A stretch of 10,692 bases of DNA. Source: Lysobacterales bacterium (lineage in GTDB: Bacteria; Pseudomonadota; Gammaproteobacteria; Xanthomonadales; SZUA-36). A program made the position numbers and the translations under genes. The stretch lies in assembly GCA_030637665.1 (NCBI GenBank), contig DAOWGA010000023.1, positions 1-10,692 on the forward strand. The letters are read 5' to 3'. Under the pieces are notes generated by a model. That model was not told the DNA's origin, made no database searches, and worked only from the letters and a program-made list of their open reading frames with translations. Shown piece after piece: positions 1-5,886 of this stretch. Numbering within the stretch: position 1 is the first letter of the stretch; the number at the start of each line of letters is the position of its first letter.

Positions 1-326
1 CTCTTGAAGGAAATATTGGGAATTTGCAGAACGTAGTCCGAGAAGCTCTGGATTCCCAGTTCTTCGATGGCCTGGGAAGTGAGCGCCACAATGCTGACCG
101 GCACATCCTGCATACTTTGCACGCGTTTCTGCGCGGTTACCGTGATCTCTTCCAGCATGAGTTCATCGCTGCCTGCTTCCTGCGCCAGGGCAGGGGTGGC
201 TATCAGAGTGGATGAAGCCGCCAGTATGGAAGCCTGGATCAGGCGCCTGTGTTGCTGTATGGCTTTGGCGAGAGGGGTGAGTTCCGGTTGGTGGCTATTT
301 TGTTTTGTACTGCGTCTGTTATTCAT
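1..326 (-). CDS. TonB-dependent receptor, N-terminal part (runs off left edge)
   Basis: Only the first 108 residues are in the window. The ATG at 326 opens a long basic leader followed by a hydrophobic stretch (about residues 30-46) ending TPALAQ, so signal peptidase I cleavage after Ala48 is likely. A TonB box follows at about residues 58-68 (LEEITVTAQKR), then the start of the plug domain (QDVPVSIVALTSQAIEELG, about 72-91). The order signal peptide, TonB box, plug is diagnostic of outer-membrane TonB-dependent receptors, which import siderophores, cobalamin, glycans or other large substrates using proton-motive force via TonB-ExbBD. The substrate cannot be read from this fragment. No FecA-type N-terminal signalling domain lies between leader and TonB box. 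The start is supported by the signal peptide and by a promoter about 75 bases upstream. Being downstream of a methylamine-type cluster does not by itself link the two. Confidence 0.9.
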   Translation of the reverse strand, partial: MNNRRSTKQNSHQPELTPLAKAIQQHRRLIQASILAASSTLIATPALAQEAGSDELMLEEITVTAQKRVQSMQDVPVSIVALTSQAIEELGIQSFSDYVLQIPNISFK

Positions 327-400
327 GATCGATCCCCACGGTAGGATTGATGTTTTGAGCTTCTAAGACATACGGATGAATATTACTTATTTTTATACTC

Positions 401-429
401 TTTATATGATTGTGTAATCATAGTGACAA
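401..429 (-). promoter_or_regulatory. Sigma70-like promoter for the TonB-dependent receptor
   Basis: On the minus strand, TTGTCA (429-424, five of six matches to TTGACA) is followed after exactly 17 bases by TATAAA (406-401, five of six matches to TATAAT). Transcription would start near 394, giving a leader of roughly 68 bases before the receptor ATG at 326. Spacing and both hexamers are close to ideal, and no competing gene lies between. Experimental start-site data are lacking. Confidence 0.65.
405..422. promoter_or_regulatory. Inverted repeat inside the receptor promoter (probable operator)
   Basis: The sequence TATGATT-GTGT-AATCATA has perfect 7-base arms and a 4-base centre. It fills the spacer between the -35 and -10 hexamers of the receptor promoter and touches the -10. 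A dimeric repressor bound here would block RNA polymerase. The arms also fit a T-N11-A pattern, but no regulator of that kind is visible in the window, so the protein that binds is unknown. Confidence 0.5.
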
Positions 430-606
430 CATTTGTTTTTATTCGACAAAATTACAAGTATTTCGTAAAAATGACGATCTCTATTACATTAGCAGGTTCG
501 TCTAAATTAGCCAAGTCACTGAATATTAGAATAATTTAATAAAAGAACTGGTGGCAAGCAAGCAAACGGCCTTCATATTCCAGCATCGCATCCTGTACGC
601 GGCGGC

Positions 607-1914
607 CTAGCAATCCAGGGTGTTTTCCCGCTCCCACGGAGTGACTGATCTGCAGAATCGCTTCCATTCGTCCAGCTTCAGCTTGACGTAACTGTCCACA
701 AATTCATCACCGAAAGCCGCCCGGGCAACGTCGCTGTTGTCGAACTGCCGTACGGCGTCCAGCATGTTTGCGGGCAGCTTGCGCGGGCGTTTGAGCTTGT
801 GGCCCTCGGTGTACATGTCGATGTCAAGACGCTTGCCGGGATCGCGTTTGTTGGCGATGCCATCCAGGCCGGAAGCCAGCAATCCGGCCTGCATAAGATA
901 GGGGTTGGCGGCGCCGTCCATCAGGCGTACTTCAAAGCGGCCGGGGTCGGGAATTCGAATCATGTGGGTACGGTTGTTGCCCGAATAAGTGATGGCATTC
1001 GGCGCCCAGGTGGCGCCGGAGGAAGTGACATCGGCGTCAACGCGTTTGTAGCTGTTCACAGATGGTATGTACAGCGCAGCCAGTGCGTCGGCGCTGTGCA
1101 TCACACCGCCCAGGAATTTGTAGGCTAGTTTGGACAGACCCATTTCATCGGTCTTGTGTGCGAAACGATTTTTCTTGCCCGCCAGGTCCCATACCGATAC
1201 ATGCGCGTGGCAGCCGTTGCCGGTGAGGTGGGCGAACGGCTTGGGCATAAAGGTCGCGCGATAACCGTGGTTTTCCGCGATCGATTTGGCCATGAACTTG
1301 AAAAACACGTGCCTATCTGCGGTGAGCAGGCAATCGTCATAGTCCCAGTTCATTTCAAATTGCCCGTTGCCGTCTTCATGGTCATTCTGGTACGGGCTCC
1401 AGCCCAGCCCGAGCATGGCGTCACAGATTTCCTTGATGACCTCGTAGCGCCGCATCAGCGCGCCCTGGTCATAACAGGGCTTTTCCTGGGTGTCCCGCTC
1501 ATCGGAAATAGCGCTGCCATCCTGGTTAAGAAGGAAAAATTCACACTCCACCCCTGATTTCATGCGACAGCCCCTGGCGGCTGCGGCCTCTATCTGGCGT
1601 TTCAGCGCGACCCGGGGCGAGGCCTCCACGGGCTTGCCATCCATCCACAGATCGGCTGCCAGCCAGCCCACTTGTGGTTTCCACGGGAGCTGAACCAGGC
1701 TATCCGGGTCGGGAATTGCGAACAGGTCCGGGTGGGCCGGCGTCATGTCGAGCCAGGCAGCGAAGCCCGCAAATCCGGCCCCCGTCTTCTGCATTTCACC
1801 GATCGCAGCCGCCGGCACCAACTTGGCGCGTAAATGACCCAGTAAATCAACAAAACTGATCAGGAAGTACTCGATGTTCTTCGCCTTGGCGGCGGCTGCG
1901 AGACTGGTGGTCAT
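607..1914 (-). CDS. glnT/gmaS: Type III glutamine synthetase family enzyme, probably gamma-glutamylmethylamide synthetase
   Basis: A 435-residue member of the GlnT/GmaS branch of the glutamine synthetase family. The ligase uses ATP to join an amine (ammonia or, in GmaS, methylamine) to the gamma-carboxyl of glutamate, in the cytosol. Core motifs are present: metal ligands E123/E125 (VECEFF), E180 and E187 (NDHEDGNGQFEMNW), the nucleotide and glutamate loop MPKPF...GNGCHAH (223-238), NSYKR (287-291), NNRTHMIRIPD (313-323) and EVR (328-330). By eye, the ammonium-site Asp of canonical GlnA (Asp50 in enteric numbering) aligns with Thr44, and the flap Glu (Glu327) is not conserved in ATWAPN (301-306), which fits an amine other than ammonia. 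The ATG at 1914 is set by AAGGAG seven bases upstream. It is last in an operon with mgsABC, the arrangement of the N-methylglutamate pathway, where GmaS supplies gamma-glutamylmethylamide. Family membership is firm; methylamine specificity is inferred from context. Confidence 0.9.
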   Translation of the reverse strand: MTTSLAAAAKAKNIEYFLISFVDLLGHLRAKLVPAAAIGEMQKTGAGFAGFAAWLDMTPAHPDLFAIPDPDSLVQLPWKPQVGWLAADLWMDGKPVEASPRVALKRQIEAAAARGCRMKSGVECEFFLLNQDGSAISDERDTQEKPCYDQGALMRRYEVIKEICDAMLGLGWSPYQNDHEDGNGQFEMNWDYDDCLLTADRHVFFKFMAKSIAENHGYRATFMPKPFAHLTGNGCHAHVSVWDLAGKKNRFAHKTDEMGLSKLAYKFLGGVMHSADALAALYIPSVNSYKRVDADVTSSGATWAPNAITYSGNNRTHMIRIPDPGRFEVRLMDGAANPYLMQAGLLASGLDGIANKRDPGKRLDIDMYTEGHKLKRPRKLPANMLDAVRQFDNSDVARAAFGDEFVDSYVKLKLDEWKRFCRSVTPWERENTLDC

Positions 1915-1921
1915 AGCGTTG

Positions 1922-1927
1922 CTCCTT
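1922..1927 (-). promoter_or_regulatory. Ribosome binding site of the glnT/gmaS gene
   Basis: AAGGAG lies seven bases upstream of the ATG at 1914 on the minus strand. It is one of the strongest Shine-Dalgarno sequences in the window and fixes the start of the synthetase. Confidence 0.8.
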
Positions 1928-1978
1928 CTCTTTTCAATAGTTCTTTTTAAATAGCGACGGCAATAAGTCTAATACTTT

Positions 1979-2122
1979 TTATCCAGATGTGAATTCCAGC
2001 AACCTTGTATACACCGGACACACAACACTTACTGTACCGGCCAGCATGTCGTTATAGCTTGTACGGCACATGATTTCGGTATTGGCGATCCCTCCCCCTG
2101 GTACGGACTGGTTCGGCCGCAT
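1979..2122 (-). CDS. Possible 47-residue small protein or leader peptide within the mgs operon
   Basis: An uninterrupted ATG-to-TAA frame of 47 codons lies in the 229-bp gap between mgsC and glnT/gmaS, on the same strand, beginning 21 bases after the mgsC stop. Its ATG is preceded by TAGGAGG at a 5-base spacing, a near-perfect Shine-Dalgarno. The product starts MRPNQSVPGGGIANTE, contains two cysteines (residues 19 and 35) and ends LLEFTSG; I do not recognise it. It has no clear membrane span. Against a real gene: codon choice is ordinary to poor (four ACA, several GTA, GGA and AGG codons) and GC at third positions is only about 57 percent by my count. It could be a true small protein, a regulatory leader peptide for the synthetase, or chance next to a purine-rich motif. 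The start codon sits in a hairpin loop. Confidence 0.4.
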   Translation of the reverse strand: MRPNQSVPGGGIANTEIMCRTSYNDMLAGTVSVVCPVYTRLLEFTSG

Positions 2123-2129
2123 GGCGGCC
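2115..2129 (-). promoter_or_regulatory. Hairpin enclosing the start codon of the small ORF
   Basis: GGCCGC and GCGGCC form a perfect 6-bp GC-only stem with a 3-base loop. On the minus-strand transcript the loop is CAU, so the A and U of the small ORF's AUG are in the loop and the G is in the stem. The last two G residues of the TAGGAGG ribosome site are also in the stem. Folding would hinder translation initiation. No T-tract follows, so it is not an intrinsic terminator. Confidence 0.4.
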
Positions 2130-2134
2130 TCCTA
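2128..2134 (-). promoter_or_regulatory. Consensus ribosome binding site in the mgsC-glnT gap
   Basis: TAGGAGG on the minus strand, five bases before the ATG at 2122. No other gene start is near it, so it is the main argument that the 47-codon frame is translated. Confidence 0.5.
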
Positions 2135-2143
2135 CAGGATCTG

Positions 2144-3454
2144 TCAGGCACCTGGAATCCAGTTGGTGCCGGCCAGTGGTATCCCGGCCATGGCAGCGGC
2201 TTCGATGGTCAGCGCCACCATGTCTTCCGGTTCGAGATTGAGTACGTGGCTCTTGCCGCAAGCCCGGGCCAGTGTCTGGACTTCCAGAGTCAGGGTTGTG
2301 AGGTAGTTACGCAACAAACGTGCTCCCATCTCGGGCATGAGCCTGGCTTCGAGCTCGGGATCCTGGGTGGTGATACCCACAGGGCAACGTCCGGTGTGGC
2401 AATGATGACAATAGCCTGGTTCGGTACCCAGGCTTTGATAGTCCTCGATGAATACAGGCTTGTTGCAACCCATGGCCACCATTGTGGCGCTTCCAATGGA
2501 GACAGCATCTGCGCCCATGGCCAGCGCTTTCGCTATATCCGCACCCGTGCGTATCCCGCCCGAGACGATCAGTTGCACTTTTCGGTGCATGCCTAATTCC
2601 CTGAGCGCATCGACCGCCATTCGCAAGGCCGGCAGCGTTGGAATGCCGACCTGTTCAATGAACACATCCTGTGTTGCCGCCGTTCCACCCTGCATGCCAT
2701 CGAGCACGATCACGTCGGCGCCGGCCTTGACCGAAAGAGCGACGTCGTAAGACACCCGGGCCGCGCCGATCTTGATGTAAATCGGGATTTGCCAGTCGGT
2801 AATTTCCCGTAGTTCCTGGATCTTGATTTCCAGATCGTCGGGGCCGGTCCAGTCCGGGTGACGGCAAGCGCTGCGCTGATCGATCCCTTCCGGCAGGTCG
2901 CGCATTTCCGCTACCCGCTCAGTAATCTTTTGTCCGAGCAGCATCCCGCCACCGCCCGGTTTGGCCCCTTGTCCGACGACGACTTCCAGAGCGTCCGCAC
3001 GCCTGAGATCATCAGGATTGAGCCCGTACCGGGATGGCAAGACCTGGTAAACCAGGGTCTTCGAAGACTGGCGCTCTTCCTCCGTCATGCCGCCATCGCC
3101 CGTTGTCGTGCTGGTCCCCATCTGGGTCGCTGCACGACCGATCGCTTCCTTCGCATGGGCGCCCAGCGCACCAAAGCTCATGCCCGCGATGGTAATGGGA
3201 ATGTTCAGCTCGATGGGCTTTTTCGCGAAGCGGGTGCCCAGAGTGACATTGGTGGCACACTTTTCGCGGTAGCCTTCCAGAGGATAGCGGGACATGGAGG
3301 CGCCCAGGAACAACAGGTCATCAAAATTGGGCAGACTGCGCTTGGTGCCAAACCCCCTGATCTCATAGATGCCCTGGTCGGCAGCCCGATGTATTTCAGC
3401 GAGCACGTCGAGAGGAAATGTTGCTGATGGTCGAAGTGAATTTTGCTTGCTCAT
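2144..3454 (-). CDS. mgsC: FMN-binding glutamate synthase-like subunit (MgsC / GlxD type)
   Basis: A 436-residue stand-alone version of the FMN-binding synthase domain of glutamate synthase (GltB central/FMN region). In the N-methylglutamate pathway MgsC is the catalytic subunit of N-methylglutamate synthase, transferring the methylamino group of gamma-glutamylmethylamide (or methylamine) to form N-methylglutamate. Visible features are GMSFGALG (91-98), GQGAKPGGGG (161-170), the phosphate-binding stretch SGGIRTGADIAKALAMGA (298-315) and an iron-sulphur cysteine cluster CHHCHTGRCPVG (C349, C352, C357), with C330 upstream. The spacing CX2CX4C differs from the CX5CX4C of classical GltB. It ends with the typical GIPLAGTNWIPGA. 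The ATG at 3454 has a weak GGAA eight bases ahead, 44 bases after mgsB. The length matches stand-alone family members. It needs MgsA for glutaminase activity and MgsB for structure, which explains the operon. Confidence 0.88.
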   Translation of the reverse strand: MSKQNSLRPSATFPLDVLAEIHRAADQGIYEIRGFGTKRSLPNFDDLLFLGASMSRYPLEGYREKCATNVTLGTRFAKKPIELNIPITIAGMSFGALGAHAKEAIGRAATQMGTSTTTGDGGMTEEERQSSKTLVYQVLPSRYGLNPDDLRRADALEVVVGQGAKPGGGGMLLGQKITERVAEMRDLPEGIDQRSACRHPDWTGPDDLEIKIQELREITDWQIPIYIKIGAARVSYDVALSVKAGADVIVLDGMQGGTAATQDVFIEQVGIPTLPALRMAVDALRELGMHRKVQLIVSGGIRTGADIAKALAMGADAVSIGSATMVAMGCNKPVFIEDYQSLGTEPGYCHHCHTGRCPVGITTQDPELEARLMPEMGARLLRNYLTTLTLEVQTLARACGKSHVLNLEPEDMVALTIEAAAMAGIPLAGTNWIPGA

Positions 3455-3498
3455 ATCAGTTCCACGCGCCAGCCCAGCATTTGCATGAAGGGCTGCGC

Positions 3499-4170
3499 TC
3501 AGTAATCACTCGCATGATCGATATTGAAGTTGTAGAGCTTGCGGGCGGAGCCGTAGCGCCGGAAGTTGTCCGGGTTGGCATCCACGCCAGAAGCGGACAG
3601 CAGATCAGTCAGGCTTTGCCGGTGCTCCGCCGTCATTTCCTTCTCCACGCAGTCTGCACCCAGTTCACCGACTTCACCGGCGACATAAATGATGGCTTCA
3701 TAGATCGAATCGCCCAGAAAATCACCGGCGTCACCGCACACAACCAGCCGGCCTGTCTGGGCCATGAACGCACTCATGTGCCCGACAGACCCGGCCACGA
3801 CGATATCGGTTCCTTTCATGGAGATCCCGCAACGGGCACTGGCGTCACCTTCCACGATCAACAGGCCGCCGTGGCCTGAAGCACCTGCGCAGTGAGATAC
3901 ATTGCCCTTGACCCGCACTGTTCCGGACATCATGTTTTCTGCAACACCGGGTCCGGCGCTGCCACTTATCGTAATGCTCGCGTGCTTGTTCATGCCGGCA
4001 CAGTAGTAACCAACGTGGCCCTCGATATCTACATCTACAGCTGCGTCCAGGCCGGCGGCTATACAGTGGCGGCCATCGGGATGCGAAACCAGCCACTTTC
4101 CCTCAGGAGAATCGTGCAGGCCCTGGTTCCGGGTGCGTACGGAGTCCTGCGCCAGATCGAAAATCTTCAT
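3499..4170 (-). CDS. mgsB: GXGXG-domain glutamate synthase-like subunit (MgsB / GlxC type)
   Basis: A 223-residue protein made almost entirely of the GXGXG right-handed beta-helix that forms the third domain of the glutamate synthase large subunit. Repeated glycine turns are visible: GHVGYYCAGMNKHA, SGSAGPGVAENMMSGTV, GASGHGG, GSVGHMSAFMAQTGRLVVCGDAG. The domain is structural, buttressing the synthase and amidotransferase domains; here it is a separate subunit, as in MgsB of N-methylglutamate synthase and GlxC of rhizobia. I place the start at the ATG at 4170 rather than the TTG four codons upstream, because the bases between them (GGGGGAAAGG) form its ribosome site. That start overlaps the mgsA stop in an ATGA, a classic sign of translational coupling. 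The last residues (SDY) precede a 44-base gap to mgsC. Confidence 0.87.
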   Translation of the reverse strand: MKIFDLAQDSVRTRNQGLHDSPEGKWLVSHPDGRHCIAAGLDAAVDVDIEGHVGYYCAGMNKHASITISGSAGPGVAENMMSGTVRVKGNVSHCAGASGHGGLLIVEGDASARCGISMKGTDIVVAGSVGHMSAFMAQTGRLVVCGDAGDFLGDSIYEAIIYVAGEVGELGADCVEKEMTAEHRQSLTDLLSASGVDANPDNFRRYGSARKLYNFNIDHASDY

Positions 4171-5066
4171 CCTTTCCCCCAACTGTAAACCGTTGCCGGC
4201 GCCGGTTCCCAGACCGTTGCCTGTTCAACACCGGGTAACTGGGCGATGGCGCGAAACTCGGAAGCCATGGCAACCCAGTCATCGTTTTCAGCCATGACGG
4301 CGGGTTTGCAGGCAATGGGATCACGCAGCACGGCGAAGCCATCACGCGTACCGACTGCAAAGGTATAGAAGCCGTCCAGGTCACTGATTGCGCTGGTCAG
4401 CGCCTGTTCCAGCGTAGCGCCCTGGTGCAGCTGCCACATCAGGTATCCTGCGGCCACTTCGCTGTCGTTATCGGTCTGAAATTCAATCCCTTCGGCCTGC
4501 AGTTGCTCGCGCAGGCGGTTGTGATTGGACAGCGAACCATTATGAACCAGGCACAGGTCCAATCCGGTGGAAAACGGGTGTGAATGCTGGGTGGTAATCG
4601 CACTTTCAGTGGCCATGCGCGTGTGCCCCAGGGCGTGGCTGCCCTGAAAGTCCTGCAGCTTAAAACGCTTCACGAAGTCCCGCGGCGCCCCGGCTTCCTT
4701 GTAGATTTCAATTGTACTGCCGGCGCTCATGATACGCAGCTCGGGGCAATTCACAGCCAGCCAGGCCCTGAGTTGCCGCAGTGGGGTGGTGGTGGATACG
4801 ACAGCGTGGCTGGCTCGAACCTCTGTTTCAAATTCTGCATTGAACTCCGCGACCAGCTGCAAACGTACCCGGTTCCAGTCAAAATCGTCTTCAGACGCAT
4901 ACAGGGACAGCTTGGTGCTGGACGGACCCACCGGGTTTCGATAGACGGCAACACCTGCGCTGTCGGGCCCGCGCTCACTCATCTGCACCAGCATTGAGCC
5001 CAGCATGGTGCCCAGATCCTTGCTCAGGTCTTTGTTTTTATAGTAGATTCCTACAATTCCACACAT
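4167..5066 (-). CDS. mgsA: Class II glutamine amidotransferase subunit (MgsA / GlxB type)
   Basis: A 299-residue N-terminal-nucleophile (class II) glutaminase. The start is placed at the ATG at 5066, since the next codon is Cys and MCGIVGIYYK is the conserved amino end; removal of Met exposes Cys2 as the catalytic nucleophile. An in-frame start 31 codons upstream would bury this cysteine and is rejected. Other motifs are RGPDSAG (32-38), GHTRMATES (147-155, Arg binds the substrate carboxyl), HNGSLSN (175-181, oxyanion hole) and TDNDSE (198-203). In glutamate synthase this domain releases ammonia from glutamine for transfer to the FMN site; as a separate protein it is MgsA. A 50-odd-residue segment between RGPDSAG and GHTRMATES is family-specific. 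It is the first gene of the mgsA-mgsB-mgsC-glnT operon and is divergent from the XRE-cupin regulator. No strong ribosome site precedes it. Confidence 0.9.
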   Translation of the reverse strand: MCGIVGIYYKNKDLSKDLGTMLGSMLVQMSERGPDSAGVAVYRNPVGPSSTKLSLYASEDDFDWNRVRLQLVAEFNAEFETEVRASHAVVSTTTPLRQLRAWLAVNCPELRIMSAGSTIEIYKEAGAPRDFVKRFKLQDFQGSHALGHTRMATESAITTQHSHPFSTGLDLCLVHNGSLSNHNRLREQLQAEGIEFQTDNDSEVAAGYLMWQLHQGATLEQALTSAISDLDGFYTFAVGTRDGFAVLRDPIACKPAVMAENDDWVAMASEFRAIAQLPGVEQATVWEPAPATVYSWGKG

Positions 5067-5125
5067 CTTGCCAAGGCCCGTTGATTGGCCTGACAGTGTA
5101 CTCTGGAATAAACTGGTGGTAAAGT

Positions 5126-5146
5126 TTGTTTCTTCAGAGGAAACAA
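5126..5146. promoter_or_regulatory. Palindromic operator candidate between mgsA and the XRE-cupin regulator
   Basis: A 21-bp palindrome with half-sites TTGTTTCTTC and GAGGAAACAA about a central A at 5136; nine of ten base pairs match, the exception being T5133/G5139. It lies in the only intergenic space between the divergent mgsA and regulator genes, 11 bases before the regulator ATG and 59 bases before the mgsA ATG. Its size and symmetry suit a dimeric XRE-family HTH protein, so the adjacent regulator is the likely ligand, controlling both the operon and itself. The palindrome is so complete that both strands read the peptide VSSEET through it. I found no second copy in the window. Confidence 0.6.
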
Positions 5147-5157
5147 TTTTCCTGGTC

Positions 5158-5784
5158 ATGAGAAATCATCAAATCGCATCCGGGCAGGCCGATCCGGCGC
5201 ATGTCCAACCCGCGGGTAATGAGCTGGAGCAAGCCATTGGCAACCAGGTAAAGCGCTATCGAATGCAACTCGGACTGACCGTTGCGGAACTGGCCGACCG
5301 TGCCGATTTGTCCTCCGGCATGCTGTCCAAAATCGAAAATGGCAACACATCCCCTTCACTCGCGACACTGCGTGCGCTTTCCATCGCGCTCAATGTGCCG
5401 GTAACGGCGCTGTTCCGGCAGTTCGAAGAGCAGCGGGATGCAACTTTCGTTCGCGCGGGGCAGGGTTTACCAATCGAGCGCCGGGGAACCCGCGCCGGCC
5501 ATCAGTACCAGTTGCTCGGGCACAGCATACACAGCGAAGTTTCGGTTGAGCCTTACCTGATCACGCTCCGGGAAGATTCAGAGGTATTCCCGATTTTCCA
5601 GCATGGCGGAGTGGAGTTCATCTACATGCTGGAAGGTGTTGTCGAATATCGTCACGCGGGCGCCACCTATCGCTTGTCTCCGGGTGATTCCCTGTTTTTC
5701 GATGCGGATGCACCGCACGGGCCCGAGGAACTGGTGGAAGTGCCTGTTCGGTTCCTGTCGATAATCACGAATTCCAACGAATAG
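5158..5784 (+). CDS. XRE-family transcriptional regulator with C-terminal cupin sensor domain
   Basis: A 208-residue protein with an N-terminal Cro/C1-type helix-turn-helix (about residues 27-84; core LTVAELADRADLSSGMLSKIENG) and a C-terminal cupin_2 fold (about 130-203). Cupin motifs are visible as FQHGGVEFIYMLEG (His149, Glu153) and SPGDSLFFDADAPHG (His187), residues that can hold a metal or contact a ligand. This architecture is common in regulators of amine, polyamine and amino-acid catabolism, and the divergent position with a shared palindrome argues that it controls the mgs/glnT operon in response to an amine or glutamyl compound. The ligand is not deducible. I chose the ATG at 5158; an upstream TTG at 5068 would run the coding region through the operator. 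The ribosome site is poor: AGAGGA lies about 16 bases upstream, too far to be ideal and inside the palindrome. Confidence 0.88.
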   Translation: MRNHQIASGQADPAHVQPAGNELEQAIGNQVKRYRMQLGLTVAELADRADLSSGMLSKIENGNTSPSLATLRALSIALNVPVTALFRQFEEQRDATFVRAGQGLPIERRGTRAGHQYQLLGHSIHSEVSVEPYLITLREDSEVFPIFQHGGVEFIYMLEGVVEYRHAGATYRLSPGDSLFFDADAPHGPEELVEVPVRFLSIITNSNE

Positions 5785-5886
5785 GTGGAGTAGGGGCTAA
5801 CCCGCATATTATCGTCCGCCTTGGTGCAATATGCGTGGCCCGGTAGCGACTCCTTTGTCGATAGCGTTCCTCAGGGCTAACAGATA
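5785..5886. other. Convergent spacer between the regulator and the DUF819 gene
   Basis: A 102-bp gap between two converging stop codons. It contains the long-loop inverted repeat at 5803-5835, a short CGAC/GTCG hairpin (5847-5860) and an 8-base direct repeat GGGCTAAC at 5794-5801 and 5874-5881. No stem is followed by a T-run, so I do not call an intrinsic terminator. Confidence 0.45.
5803..5835. repeat. Inverted repeat, 8-bp arms with 17-base loop
   Basis: CGCATATT (5803-5810) and AATATGCG (5828-5835) are perfect reverse complements. Their position between convergent genes suggests a role in transcript ends or RNA stability, but without a T-tract and with a long loop this is only a possibility. 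Confidence 0.5.

Larger units (their letters stand above)
327..606. other. AT-rich intergenic region between the synthetase and the receptor gene
   Basis: This 280-bp spacer is far richer in A and T than the flanking genes. Its left half carries the receptor promoter and operator-like repeats. I found no convincing ORF on either strand and no hairpin plus T-tract terminator after the synthetase stop, although a TTGC triple repeat lies at about 550-565. Reading continues in an alternative frame for about 20 codons past the synthetase stop, which I treat as chance. Confidence 0.6.

Noticed and set aside
541..606. Reading frame continuing about 20 codons beyond the glnT stop (ending in HQFFY)
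   Set aside because: It is in a different frame from the synthetase, has no start with a ribosome site, and the GS ends with its usual WERENTLD-type tail, so it looks like chance or an unrecognisable remnant.
1915..2143. Sigma54 promoter for glnT near a TTGCT in the mgsC-glnT gap
   Set aside because: No GG lies ten bases upstream of the GC element, so the -24/-12 rule fails.
5068..5157. Upstream TTG start of the XRE-cupin regulator
   Set aside because: It begins two bases from the mgsA start and translates the whole promoter region and palindrome; the ATG at 5158 fits the family start better.
5067..5159. N-terminal extension of mgsA up to 5159
   Set aside because: Class II amidotransferases need Cys directly after the initiator Met; MCGIVG at 5066 fixes the start, and the extension would run through the operator.
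5803..5835. Intrinsic bidirectional terminator
   Set aside because: The stem is AT-rich with a 17-base loop and neither strand has a T-run after it.
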